NCBI RefSeq assembly: GCF_002483205.1
Contig: NZ_DLHM01000001.1
Location: 773,272-837,271, forward strand
DNA length: 64,000 bases
Reading direction: 5' to 3'
From: Flavihumibacter sp. UBA7668
Lineage (GTDB): Bacteria; Bacteroidota; Bacteroidia; Chitinophagales; Chitinophagaceae
Positions 42,582-51,797 of the stretch are shown in pieces (positions within the stretch are counted from its first letter, which is position 1; each line of letters starts with the position of its first letter). A program made the position numbers and the translations under genes. A model generated the notes under the pieces. The model was not told where the DNA came from. It searched no databases and worked only from the letters and a program-made list of their open reading frames with translations.

Positions 42582-43823
42582 ATGCGATTTGAACAATATA
42601 ATATTTCTGAAGACATTAAAGAGAGTTTGGTTGAGCTTGGGTTTAAACGACCCACTGATATTCAATACAAGGCCATTCCGAGTATTTTAAAAGGGGAGGA
42701 TGTATTGGCAATAGCCCAGACAGGTACAGGTAAAACAGCGGCATTTGCCATTCCCATCCTGCACCTCCTTCAAATGGATCAGGATCGCCGGCGCAAACCC
42801 AAACACCTTTTACAATGCCTCGTAATGGTTCCTACCAGGGAACTCGCCATTCAAATTGCCGGTGTATTTCAGCAAATTGGTCAATTTACAGAATTGAAAA
42901 CCCTTGCCCTGGTTGGAGGAGTTGAACAAGACAATCAGATCAAAACACTTAAAAGAGGAGTAGATATAGTGGTTGCCACACCCGGACGGTTATTTGATCT
43001 TCAACATCAGCAGGCATTGGATCTTAAGGAAGTTCGGTTATTGGTTTTGGATGAAGCGGATCATATGCTTGATCTTGGCTTCAATAAAGACATTGTTGAT
43101 ATCAAAAAACGCCTGCCCAAACGCCACCAGACCCTCTTCTTTTCTGCCACGATTGATACCCGTATTAAAGATCTGGCCTATGCTATGGTACATAACCCGA
43201 TCCGGATACAGGTATCTCCGCAGGACCCAGTTTCAAAAAATATTGATCATTCTGTGGCTTTTGTTGCAATGGATGATAAACGTTTTTTTCTGGAACGATT
43301 GGTTAAGGAATTACCAGGAAAAAAAATGCTGGTTTTTGCCAGAACCAAGGTGCGCGCTGAGCGGGTTCAGGCTGCCATGAAACGGGTAGAAATTGAAAGT
43401 CTGGTTATGCATGGCGGTAAGGAACAGGAAGACCGGCTTACCGTAATGGAACAATTCAGACTGGGAGAAATTCCACTACTGATAACAACCGATGTAAATG
43501 CACGCGGAATTGACATTCCGGATGTGGATTATGTTGTGAATTACGATTTACCCGAGCAGGCAGATAATTACGTGCATCGGGTTGGACGAACAGGAAGAGG
43601 TGTAAAAAAAGGACAGGCAATCAGCTTCTGCAGCGAAGAGGAAAAACCATTGCTCGAGGCAATTGAAGCTTATACCGGTACTAAAATCAAGGAAAAAATA
43701 ATCGCTTCTTCGGAGTACCGGGAAACAGTTGCCCTATCTGAAGAAACACCACATGACAACTGGCGTCAGTTGCTAAAAGAAGCTGAAAAAGTTGAACCAA
43801 AAAAAAGGAAGAAAAAGAAATAA
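42582..43823 (+). CDS. DEAD-box ATP-dependent RNA helicase (RhlE-like)
   Basis: A 413-residue cytoplasmic RNA helicase. Q motif RPTDIQ (23-28), Walker A AQTGTGKT (45-52), PTRELA, ATPGRLFDL, DEAD (157-160) and SAT (188-190) are present, then the C-terminal helicase domain with VFARTKVRAERV, TDVNARGIDIPDVD and HRVGRTGRG. The tail is short and very basic (KKRKKKK), likely for RNA binding. It is convergent with the gntR-like gene, two bases apart. DEAD-box helicases of this kind act in ribosome assembly or mRNA turnover; which is not visible. Confidence 0.93.
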   Translation: MRFEQYNISEDIKESLVELGFKRPTDIQYKAIPSILKGEDVLAIAQTGTGKTAAFAIPILHLLQMDQDRRRKPKHLLQCLVMVPTRELAIQIAGVFQQIGQFTELKTLALVGGVEQDNQIKTLKRGVDIVVATPGRLFDLQHQQALDLKEVRLLVLDEADHMLDLGFNKDIVDIKKRLPKRHQTLFFSATIDTRIKDLAYAMVHNPIRIQVSPQDPVSKNIDHSVAFVAMDDKRFFLERLVKELPGKKMLVFARTKVRAERVQAAMKRVEIESLVMHGGKEQEDRLTVMEQFRLGEIPLLITTDVNARGIDIPDVDYVVNYDLPEQADNYVHRVGRTGRGVKKGQAISFCSEEEKPLLEAIEAYTGTKIKEKIIASSEYRETVALSEETPHDNWRQLLKEAEKVEPKKRKKKK

Positions 43824-43825
43824 GT

Positions 43826-44533
43826 TTACTCAAATAAACGGGAGAAATGATTTTCCAGGTGATTTCGCATCGCATTCCGAAACAGCTCAGGGGAACCATT
43901 TTCAATTATTTCCACCAGACCTTTATGGGATACATAGCGCTTGACAGCTACCTGCTTTTTCAATAATCCACTATGGTGTACATAATCAAATACCGGTAAT
44001 AACATGCGCTGAAATTTCTTAAGGGTTTCATTACCGGCAATTTCATATAACTTCCCGTGAAAAGCGATTTCATGTTCAATATTGAACAAATAATCCTGTG
44101 TAGCATCCGGCTCATTACTCACGATTTTTTTTAATTCCTGTATATCGGCAGGGGTTATGCGCTGAAAAATAAAATCAGCCATTCCGATTTCAAGAATAAG
44201 CCGCAATTCAAACATTTCTTTAAGTGTGGTTTGATCCAGTATATGAGGATTTACACTTTTTGAGATTATTCCAAAAATATCCGGACTTGTAATGACCGCG
44301 CCTTTTTTCTTTTTTGATTCTATCAACCCCATTACACGCAAACGGAGAAGGGCTTCCCTAATAACAGTTCGACTTACCCCCAGCCGATCTGCTAACTCCA
44401 GCTCTTTCGGGATGGTATCTCCCACATTCAGCTTCTGGTCCTTCAGCAACTGAACCAGTTTCGCTTCCACTTTATCCACTAGGCTACTGGTATCCACCGA
44501 ATTGAAATCATCCATTAAGGAATTGATTGCCAT
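43826..44533 (-). CDS. GntR-family (FadR subfamily) regulator of the sialic-acid locus
   Basis: A 235-residue regulator from ATG 44533 (MAINSLMDDFN); the longer frame to 44659 would read through the probable operators. The winged helix spans about residues 18-85 (TIPKELELADRLGVSRTVIREALLRL, LIESKKKKGAV). The FCD effector domain follows, with FELRLILEIGMADF and metal-ligand histidines in HEIAFHGKLYEIAGN and SHKGLVEII. It is divergent from susC of the sialic-acid genes. Two sites with the FadR-type core GTnnnAC lie in the gap. It is therefore probably a NanR-like repressor responding to a sialic-acid intermediate; the effector is inference. Confidence 0.88.
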   Translation of the reverse strand: MAINSLMDDFNSVDTSSLVDKVEAKLVQLLKDQKLNVGDTIPKELELADRLGVSRTVIREALLRLRVMGLIESKKKKGAVITSPDIFGIISKSVNPHILDQTTLKEMFELRLILEIGMADFIFQRITPADIQELKKIVSNEPDATQDYLFNIEHEIAFHGKLYEIAGNETLKKFQRMLLPVFDYVHHSGLLKKQVAVKRYVSHKGLVEIIENGSPELFRNAMRNHLENHFSRLFE

Positions 44534-44540
44534 ACTGTTA

Positions 44541-44555
44541 TTATGTATTACTAAT
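44541..44555. promoter_or_regulatory. Candidate GntR operator O1, next to the regulator's start
   Basis: TTATGTATTACTAAT has the left half-site TTATGT and core GTnnnAC, with a degenerate right half. It ends eight bases upstream of the regulator ATG, fitting autoregulation. Confidence 0.45.
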
Positions 44556-44646
44556 TCTGACAAAACTACCGATTTCCTGTTTATCCACAAGAATAAGCCA
44601 GTTCCCAAACTTTTTCTTGGCGGTTTTAAATTAATTATTATTTTTA

Positions 44647-44661
44647 TTATGTCATACATAA
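44647..44661. promoter_or_regulatory. Candidate GntR operator O2, upstream of susC
   Basis: TTATGTCATACATAA is a perfect palindrome with 6-bp arms and a 3-base spacer. The GTnnnAC core matches FadR-subfamily sites. It ends 18 bases before the susC ATG and 114 bases before the divergent regulator ATG. Confidence 0.6.
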
Positions 44662-44679
44662 TGCATAACTAATTAAATT

Positions 44680-47600
44680 ATGAGAAAAACGATTAACTAC
44701 CGGCATTTGTTCATTTTGCTGGTAACACTGCTTGGCTCCATTCAACTTTTTGCGCAATCCCGGTTGGTTTCCGGAAGCGTACGTTCAGGAGAAGATGGGA
44801 GAGCCCTTCCCGGTGTATCTGTTCTTGTGAAGGGCAGTACCAGGGGAACCCAAACCGACGAAAAAGGGAATTTTACTATTTCAATTGAGCCCGGTTCAAT
44901 TTTGGTGATCAGTTCACTTGGATTTGAAACCCTTGAGTTAAATCCGGCTAATCAGGCAAGCCTGAGCATTACTTTAAATCCATCGAATAGTAAGATGGAT
45001 GAGGTCGTAGTAGTTGGTTATGGAACCATCAAACGATCAAAAGTAACATCCTCCATTTCCAAACTGGACAACAAAGTGTTGGAAACTGGAATCCGTTCCA
45101 ATCCGGCTCAGGCGCTGGCAGGAACCATACCAGGGTTGCGGGTTTCAACAGGAACCGGCCGACCAGGTGCGTTGCCTTCGATCATTCTCAGAGGAGGAAC
45201 CGGTTTTGATGGAAGTGGAAGTCCGTTGATCATTATGGACGGACAAGTTCGTGAATCATTAAGCGATATCAATCCAGAAGAAATAGAAAGCCTGGAAGTA
45301 TTGAAAGATGCTTCTGCTACCGCAATTTATGGTGCGCGTGCGAGTAATGGGGTAATTCTGATCAGTTCTAAAAAAGGGCGGTCCGGGAAATCATCTATCA
45401 GCCTGAAAGCACGTACTGGTTGGAACTACCTGAATGTTCCCTATAATTTTCTTTCTGCGCAGGACTACATTACTTGGCAAAGAAGGGGAGTAGTGGAAGC
45501 CATAAAAAATGGAACGCTTGCTGCTTCCGCATTAGGCGCTGTTGGGCCGCGTGGAACCGGGAATCTCTACAAAGATGCCAATGGTGTGGTGTTGGATGGT
45601 AATTATGATAACAGAGCTGTATGGAGTACCATGCGTCTTACCGATGCCAATCGGGAGTTATTAAGTCTGGGTCAGGGCTGGAAAACCATGACAGATGCCG
45701 TGCCAACCAATGCTGCCGGCGCCTATGATCCGAATGGAACATTTGCAGAACTCATTTACAAAGATTTCAATTATGGCGATTATGGTCTGAATAAAACAGC
45801 CATGGTGCAGGATTATAATGTTGGTATGTCGGGTGGAAATGATAAAGGAAAATATTACGCCAATATTGGTTACTACGATGAAGGTGGATTATCACTGGCC
45901 ACTTTCTATAAGCGATTGAATTTCGCATTGAATGGAGAATATAAAATCAAGGAATGGTTAAAATCTGAAAGCAGTCTGCAATTCATTAAAGCCAACTGGC
46001 GTGATCAGTCGTTAACGAATGGAGAAGGCAACTATTGGGGTAGAATGCTCTCTGCGCCACCCACCATGCGAGGCACCAATATGAATGGTGAATTGTTACT
46101 GGGTCGCGATGCCAGTGATGGTAATCCGGTCATCAATATTGATAAATACCATCGTAAAAACCAGACAGATAAAATTACGTTGGGGCAGTCATTCACGATT
46201 AACCTGCATAAAGATTTGTACGCAAAAGTAGGCGGCATTCTGATGTATGACGAAGGATTATACGAAGCATTCAACCGTGATTTCAGAACCGGTTTGCTGA
46301 GTTATACCAATCCTAATACAGGATGGAACAGAACCCGGGCAAGTTCAAATTCTTTTGGCCGGACAACACGTCAAACATACAATGCCATCTTGAATTACAA
46401 TTCAAGTTTTTCTGATTTACATAATATCGGAGCGATGGCTGGTTTTGAATATTACTCTGTTTATAATACCGGATTTTCTGCTGGTGGCGCATTGGCACCT
46501 ACTGATGATTTTCAAAATCTGGGACTGACCTTAAATAATGCGGTAACCCAAACCCGTACAATGGGTTCCTATCATACAAGAGAACGGATCATGTCCGGAT
46601 TCGGCCGCCTCAATTACGATTATGACGGTAAATACCTGGCAACTTTCACTGTGCGCCGGGATGGTTATTCCCGTTTGATTGGAGATAATCAATACGGTAC
46701 CTTCCCTGGTGTTTCAGTTGGCTGGATGGCACATAGAGAAAGCTTCATGGCATCCACTGAAAATTGGTTATCCTTTTTAAAAGTCCGGGCTAGTTGGGGG
46801 AAGAATGGAAATATTGGGATTGGTACCAGTGGAAATAATTTTATTGGACTCTATGAGTTGCAAGGTGCTTATGATGCACAATCAGCTTATAATGGTGTAA
46901 TCGGGTTCTTACAAACTGCCATTGCTAATCCGAAATTAACCTGGGAAAAATCAAATACAGTGGAAATTGGTGTAGAAATGGGATTCCTGGAAAACAAAAT
47001 CAATGCCTCTATAGCTTATTACAATCGCCTTACTACCGATAAACTCGCCTTTATAAACCTGCCTATTTCATCCGGACTGGACCGTCTGCGTACAAATAAC
47101 GGGAGTATGCGAAATAAAGGGGTGGAAATGGAATTGAGTTATCGCCTGCTGAAAGGAAAAAATTTCCGCTGGACAATCGGTGCCAATGCAGCCTGGAATA
47201 AAAACACCATTGTTAAATTACCAGAAAATGGAATAGAGAACAACCGTCAGGGTGGCACACAAGTTTATGATCCCAAAACAGATCGAATGATCTGGGTAGG
47301 TGGTTACCAGGAAGGTCAGGAATATGGTGAAATCTTTGGTTTTGTAAGTGCGGGAATTATCCGCAGTCAGAAAGAGTTGGATGCGTATAACGTTATTGAT
47401 ATCGCAGCAGGAGAAGCCCAATATGGAGCAGCCGCAGGAAAACGCGTGGCCAGCCAGGCATTGATCAGTCAATTAGGACTAAGCAATCATATCTCAACAA
47501 AATTAGGAGATATGATGTGGAAGGATCTGGATAAGAATGATACTATTGATTACCGGGATCGGGTTTCACTTGGCAGAATCATACCGCGTTGGACAGGCGG

Positions 47601-48069
47601 ATTAAATACTACGGTTTCTTATAAAGGATTGTCTTTATTCGCACGGGTAGATTTTGGAGCAGGTCATATTCAGCAGGACTTCATGCAGATGTGGGCACTG
47701 GGAAGTTTCCAGGGTGAATTCAATGCAACGGATATCGTAAAAGATACCTGGACACCGGAAAATCCGAATGCTAAATATCCACGCTACACCTGGGCAGATC
47801 AATTAAATACAAAAAATTTCGACCGTCCCAGTGATATGTTCTGGGTGAATTCCAGTTATGTTGCATTGCGGGAAGTTTCACTGAGTTATGGTATTCCAAC
47901 AGACATGCTTAAACGCTTTAAAATAGAAGGATTAACCCTGACCATAACCGGACAAAACCTTGGTTATCTGTCAAATGATCTGTTGAATTTACCTGAAAGA
48001 ACCGGTGAGCAGAACAGTGCATACACCATTCCGACTTCTTTGATTTTTGGCGCCAATCTCACTTTTTAA
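44680..48069 (+). CDS. SusC/RagA-type TonB-dependent outer-membrane transporter (sialic-acid locus)
   Basis: A 1129-residue outer-membrane importer. Signal peptide about 1-25 (LLGSIQLFAQ). The CarboxypepD-regulatory-like domain (about 28-110) has GSVRSGEDGRALPGVSVLVKG. A TonB-box-like DEVVVVGYGT (about 108-117) leads into the plug, which contains PAQALAGTIPGLRVSTGTGRPG, the RGGTGFDG segment and ISPEE-like NPEEIESLEVLKDASATAIYGARAS typical of SusC. The barrel ends IPTSLIFGANLTF with a C-terminal Phe. It is the first gene of an eight-gene same-strand run with very short gaps, so its likely cargo is free sialic acid or a sialylated glycan. Confidence 0.95.
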   Translation: MRKTINYRHLFILLVTLLGSIQLFAQSRLVSGSVRSGEDGRALPGVSVLVKGSTRGTQTDEKGNFTISIEPGSILVISSLGFETLELNPANQASLSITLNPSNSKMDEVVVVGYGTIKRSKVTSSISKLDNKVLETGIRSNPAQALAGTIPGLRVSTGTGRPGALPSIILRGGTGFDGSGSPLIIMDGQVRESLSDINPEEIESLEVLKDASATAIYGARASNGVILISSKKGRSGKSSISLKARTGWNYLNVPYNFLSAQDYITWQRRGVVEAIKNGTLAASALGAVGPRGTGNLYKDANGVVLDGNYDNRAVWSTMRLTDANRELLSLGQGWKTMTDAVPTNAAGAYDPNGTFAELIYKDFNYGDYGLNKTAMVQDYNVGMSGGNDKGKYYANIGYYDEGGLSLATFYKRLNFALNGEYKIKEWLKSESSLQFIKANWRDQSLTNGEGNYWGRMLSAPPTMRGTNMNGELLLGRDASDGNPVINIDKYHRKNQTDKITLGQSFTINLHKDLYAKVGGILMYDEGLYEAFNRDFRTGLLSYTNPNTGWNRTRASSNSFGRTTRQTYNAILNYNSSFSDLHNIGAMAGFEYYSVYNTGFSAGGALAPTDDFQNLGLTLNNAVTQTRTMGSYHTRERIMSGFGRLNYDYDGKYLATFTVRRDGYSRLIGDNQYGTFPGVSVGWMAHRESFMASTENWLSFLKVRASWGKNGNIGIGTSGNNFIGLYELQGAYDAQSAYNGVIGFLQTAIANPKLTWEKSNTVEIGVEMGFLENKINASIAYYNRLTTDKLAFINLPISSGLDRLRTNNGSMRNKGVEMELSYRLLKGKNFRWTIGANAAWNKNTIVKLPENGIENNRQGGTQVYDPKTDRMIWVGGYQEGQEYGEIFGFVSAGIIRSQKELDAYNVIDIAAGEAQYGAAAGKRVASQALISQLGLSNHISTKLGDMMWKDLDKNDTIDYRDRVSLGRIIPRWTGGLNTTVSYKGLSLFARVDFGAGHIQQDFMQMWALGSFQGEFNATDIVKDTWTPENPNAKYPRYTWADQLNTKNFDRPSDMFWVNSSYVALREVSLSYGIPTDMLKRFKIEGLTLTITGQNLGYLSNDLLNLPERTGEQNSAYTIPTSLIFGANLTF

Positions 48070-48093
48070 TTCTGAATGATTAAACAAACAAGA

Positions 48094-49674
48094 ATGAAAA
48101 AATTACATTCCATTATATGGCTGCTGGTATTGGTACTCAGCACTTTCACATCCTGCCGTAAAACCCTTCAAGTGGCACCAGAGGATGGTTTTGGAGACAG
48201 AAACTTCTGGCAGAATGAAGCCCAGGTTAGCAATTTTATGGTCGGCTTACACAAGCAATTCCGTGATAATAATTATATGTTTATCCGCCTGGGTGAAATG
48301 CGCGGCGGAGGGTATAGTAATGTTGATGTGCAAAACACCTCTCTGAATGAACTCAATATTATTGAACAGCGTATAGAAGAAAATTCTTCCGGTGTAAGCA
48401 ATTGGGCTGGCTTTTATAACCCGATTCTTCAACTCAACCTGTTTATTCTGCGAGTTAAGGCCATTGAATTTCTACCGGCAGAAAAGAAATCCTATTTGCT
48501 GGGACAGGCGCATGCCATGCGATCCTATTATTATTTCCATTTGTTGCGCACCTATGGAGGTGTACCCATTTGGCTGGAACCCGAAGTATTGACCGGCAAT
48601 ACCAATCAGGAAGCCCTGCGCAGGGCCAGATCAACTGAAGCAGAAGTATTGGCTGTTATCAAAAATGATATCAATACATCGCTTGAATTCTTTGGAAGCA
48701 GTGCAAGCCTTGATAAGTACCAGTGGAACCCCCATGCTGCCAGGATGCTAAAAGGAGAAATTTATTTATGGTCTGCTAAACTGGGAGGCACAACCGCTGA
48801 TCTTGCCGAAGCAAAGAACAGTTTGCTCGCAGTAACCGATTATTCCTTACAACCTAATTTCAAAGATGTTTTTGCGTATGGCAAAAAAAGAAACAATGAA
48901 ATTATTTTTGCCTTACCCTACCGGGTAGGGGAAGCCGAACTACCGAATGTAGCTGCCTATACCTATTCAACTTTTAATTTCGACGGACAGCATTACAAAG
49001 ATTCAACAGTAAGTGCCGGGGTTGGAAATTTCCTGGTTGATCCATTAGTTATTGCCCAAACAAATTCACAACAGATCATTCAGCGGTATCGGTATACATT
49101 CGAGTTATTCCAGTCCTATGATCTTACTGATCAGCGTCGTAATGCGACTTTTTATGATTATTACAAAGTAAATACAAGCACCAGTCCATACACCGTAACC
49201 GTAAGGAATACGGCCCTGGTGAAATTTATCGGAACCATTGATGCCAACAAGCGCTATTTTGCAGATGACTGGCCGGTTTACAGAGAAGCAGATCGTTTGC
49301 TGATGCTGGCAGAGATTGCGAATGCAGAGGGTGCAGATCCAACAAGTTTTATTCAAGCTGTACGTGATAGAGCCTTCGGTGGAGCAGGAAATGATCCTAC
49401 ACCCTTTGTAAATGGAAACAAAGATCAGAATGAACTGGCCATATTTGCAGAACGCAGCAAGGAGTTTGTATATGAAGGTAAACAGTGGTATGATTTGAGA
49501 AGAATGATGGTTGGTTCAGAAGCCCTTGTTTTCAAAAGCAGCCAGCATCCATATGGAGTATTGGATAAAGCAAGTATTGGATATAAAACGCTCTGGCCAA
49601 TTCCACCTTCAATCTGGACAAATGATCCGCTCGTAGACCAAACTCCAGGTTATCAGACGGCCAAACCTAAATAA
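48094..49674 (+). CDS. SusD/RagB-type nutrient-binding lipoprotein
   Basis: A 526-residue surface lipoprotein from ATG 48094 (MKKLHSIIW), with an in-frame ATG at 48076 as alternative. Lipobox FTSC precedes RKTLQVAPEDGF. SusD features: FWQNEAQVSNFMVGLHKQFR, AEKKSYLLGQAHAMRSYYYFHLLRTYGGVPI with TPR helices, YQWNPHAARMLKGEIYLWSAK and the C-terminal EFVYEGKQWYDLRRM with NPLVDQTPGY-like ending. It pairs with the SusC protein 24 bp upstream to form a bed-and-lid importer. Ligand is inferred from the sialic-acid genes that follow. Confidence 0.94.
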   Translation: MKKLHSIIWLLVLVLSTFTSCRKTLQVAPEDGFGDRNFWQNEAQVSNFMVGLHKQFRDNNYMFIRLGEMRGGGYSNVDVQNTSLNELNIIEQRIEENSSGVSNWAGFYNPILQLNLFILRVKAIEFLPAEKKSYLLGQAHAMRSYYYFHLLRTYGGVPIWLEPEVLTGNTNQEALRRARSTEAEVLAVIKNDINTSLEFFGSSASLDKYQWNPHAARMLKGEIYLWSAKLGGTTADLAEAKNSLLAVTDYSLQPNFKDVFAYGKKRNNEIIFALPYRVGEAELPNVAAYTYSTFNFDGQHYKDSTVSAGVGNFLVDPLVIAQTNSQQIIQRYRYTFELFQSYDLTDQRRNATFYDYYKVNTSTSPYTVTVRNTALVKFIGTIDANKRYFADDWPVYREADRLLMLAEIANAEGADPTSFIQAVRDRAFGGAGNDPTPFVNGNKDQNELAIFAERSKEFVYEGKQWYDLRRMMVGSEALVFKSSQHPYGVLDKASIGYKTLWPIPPSIWTNDPLVDQTPGYQTAKPK

Positions 49675-49697
49675 GACAGAACAATTAAAATCGAAAC

Positions 49698-50639
49698 ATG
49701 TCCATTTATCATTTAGAAGGGTTGATTGCCGCACCGTTCACCCCCTTTTTTCCATCAGGTGACCTGAACCTCTCCATCATTCCGGAATACTATGCCATGC
49801 TTAAGGAAAATGGTGTAACCGGAGCATTTATAGCAGGTTCAACCGGAGAAGGTGTTTCCATGTCGCTCAAAGAAAAAAAACAGGTAGCAACGGCCTGGGG
49901 CAATGCTACCCGTCATGATCCGGATTTTAAAGTGATGTGCTTTCTAGGAGGCACTTCACTAACAGATTGCAAGGAACTCGCCCTGCATGCCCGACAAGAG
50001 GGACTGTATGCGGTTTCATTTACAGCCCCCTTTTATTTTAAACCTGCCAATGTTGAACAGCTCGCTGCCTGCTGTAAGGAAATTGCGGATCAGGTACCCG
50101 ACATGCCATTATATTATTACCATATTCCGGTACTGACAGGGGTAGGCTTCAATATGCTTGAGCTTCTGCAGGCTGTTGAAAACCATATTCCGAATTTTGC
50201 CGGCATCAAGTACACACATGAAGATTTCATGGACTATCTGAGCTGTCTGCGATTCCGGGAAGGAAAATACGACCTGCTCTGGGGAAGGGATGAAAACATG
50301 TTATCAGCGCTGGTACTGGGAGCAAAAGGTGCTGTTGGAAGCACCTTCAATTATGCTGCTCCATTGTATCATGCCCTGATCGAAGCATATCAGCGAAACG
50401 ACCTGGAAACTGCAAGGGCTGAACAACAGCGAAGTATTGATATGATCCGGCTACTGGGAAAATATGGTGGCATAGCAACCGGGAAGGCATTCATGCAGGC
50501 GATCGGATTGGATTGTGGAAATTTCCGGTTACCGGTTCGAAATATGAATGAAGAAGCCAAAACAGCTTTTAGCGCCGATCTTGATGCCATTCAATTTCAA
50601 CAATATTGTTCCAAGTATCCGATTTCACAAAACACCTGA
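49698..50639 (+). CDS. nanA: N-acetylneuraminate lyase
   Basis: Cleaves N-acetylneuraminate to N-acetylmannosamine and pyruvate in the cytoplasm. At 313 residues it fits the DHDPS/NAL class I aldolase fold. GSTGEGVSMSLKEKK matches the substrate-binding GSTGE motif. The Schiff-base Lys is Lys171 in GIKYTHEDF and the catalytic Tyr is Tyr141 in LYYYHIPVLTGV, where the YxIPxLTG pattern separates NAL from dihydrodipicolinate synthase. GRDENMLSALVLGAKGAVGSTFN is also NAL-like. It follows susD by 23 bp and precedes the mutarotase by two bases. Confidence 0.94.
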   Translation: MSIYHLEGLIAAPFTPFFPSGDLNLSIIPEYYAMLKENGVTGAFIAGSTGEGVSMSLKEKKQVATAWGNATRHDPDFKVMCFLGGTSLTDCKELALHARQEGLYAVSFTAPFYFKPANVEQLAACCKEIADQVPDMPLYYYHIPVLTGVGFNMLELLQAVENHIPNFAGIKYTHEDFMDYLSCLRFREGKYDLLWGRDENMLSALVLGAKGAVGSTFNYAAPLYHALIEAYQRNDLETARAEQQRSIDMIRLLGKYGGIATGKAFMQAIGLDCGNFRLPVRNMNEEAKTAFSADLDAIQFQQYCSKYPISQNT

Positions 50640-50641
50640 TA

Positions 50642-51796
50642 GTGAAGCGAATTTTTATTTTCTTAAATCTAGTTATGCTCCTAAGCTGGCCGCTCACCGG
50701 TTGTAATACCCAATCGGAAACAATTCTTAACTGGAAAAAACCTATCCTTTTAGAGAATACAAACGGTGAGCCGGTTTTAGGATTAGCCGGACCAATTGCA
50801 GGAATACACGAAGATCTCCTGCTTCTGGGAGGGGGCGCCAATTTCCCTAATGGATTTCCCTGGGAAGGTGGAAAAAAAATAGTTCAAAAGGAATTGCACT
50901 TATATAAGCTGGATGAAAAACACGGCATACATTACCTGAGCAGTCAGTCATTTCCAGAAGCAACTGCTTACGGTATTTCCTGTTCTACACCATCAGGCCT
51001 GGTGATAGCAGGAGGAGAGCAGTCAGTTGGAATCACGGCGGCATCCTGGTTATTGACGAAGCAGGGTGATACTATCCGTTCTTCCAAATTACCGTATTTA
51101 CCCATTCCACTAAGCAATGCTGCCGGTTGTTCAATTGAAGAGGTTCTTTATGTTGGTGGTGGAGAAACTTTAACTGGTATGAGTGACCGATTATTCAAAC
51201 TTGATTTGCAAAAACAGGAATTTGGATGGCAGGAATTAGCGCCACTTCCATACCCGGTTTCACATGCAGTTTTGCAACCAGGACTTTCCAAAAACGGAAA
51301 TGATTTGTTATTAATAGGAGGAAGGAGAAAAACAGCCAATAACAGTAGTGATTTTTATTCAACCTGTTATACTTACAACCTGGAGACCCATCAATGGACG
51401 CAGGCTCCCAGTTTACCCTATCCGGTTTCCGCAGCACTTGGAACTTCTCTGGCTGAATATGGTATTTTATTGATGGGAGGTGACGATGGCAGTACCTTCA
51501 GCAAGGTTGAAACCTTGCTGGGTGAAATCGCCATAGAAAAAGAAAGCTGCAGAATCCAGGAATTGATTGCTCAAAAAAATGAACTGCAAAAAAATCATCC
51601 GGGATTTAGAAAAGAGCTGCTCGTACTTAAACCAGGAAAAGATAAATGGCAGGTGCTCGATACACTTCCTTTTGAAGCTCCTGTTACCAGTACTTTATTA
51701 AAATGGAAGGATTACCTGATCGTTCCCTCAGGAGAAATTAAAGCAGGTGTTCGATCGCCTTTAATTCAGATTGGTCAACTAAATACCAAATACTAA
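50642..51796 (+). CDS. nanM: Kelch-repeat N-acetylneuraminate mutarotase (cyclically permuted type)
   Basis: A 384-residue lipoprotein starting at GTG 50642 (VKRIFIFLNLVM), directly after the nanA stop. A TTG at 50606 would overlap nanA and has no signal-like sequence. Lipobox PLTGC. The body is a six-bladed kelch propeller with GGGANFPNGFPWEGGKK, VIAGGEQS, LYVGGGETLTGMSDRL, LLLIGGRRK and LLMGGDDGS repeats, as in the cyclically permuted mutarotase family. E. coli NanM speeds alpha/beta anomer conversion of sialic acid in the periplasm. Position between the lyase and an MFS carrier agrees. Confidence 0.88.
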   Translation: MKRIFIFLNLVMLLSWPLTGCNTQSETILNWKKPILLENTNGEPVLGLAGPIAGIHEDLLLLGGGANFPNGFPWEGGKKIVQKELHLYKLDEKHGIHYLSSQSFPEATAYGISCSTPSGLVIAGGEQSVGITAASWLLTKQGDTIRSSKLPYLPIPLSNAAGCSIEEVLYVGGGETLTGMSDRLFKLDLQKQEFGWQELAPLPYPVSHAVLQPGLSKNGNDLLLIGGRRKTANNSSDFYSTCYTYNLETHQWTQAPSLPYPVSAALGTSLAEYGILLMGGDDGSTFSKVETLLGEIAIEKESCRIQELIAQKNELQKNHPGFRKELLVLKPGKDKWQVLDTLPFEAPVTSTLLKWKDYLIVPSGEIKAGVRSPLIQIGQLNTKY

Positions 51797-51797
51797 G

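Noticed and set aside
48916..48932. ACCCTACCGGGTAGGG-like palindrome inside susD
   Set aside because: It lies in a coding stretch with normal SusD residues and lacks the CGGGT arms of the palindrome family.
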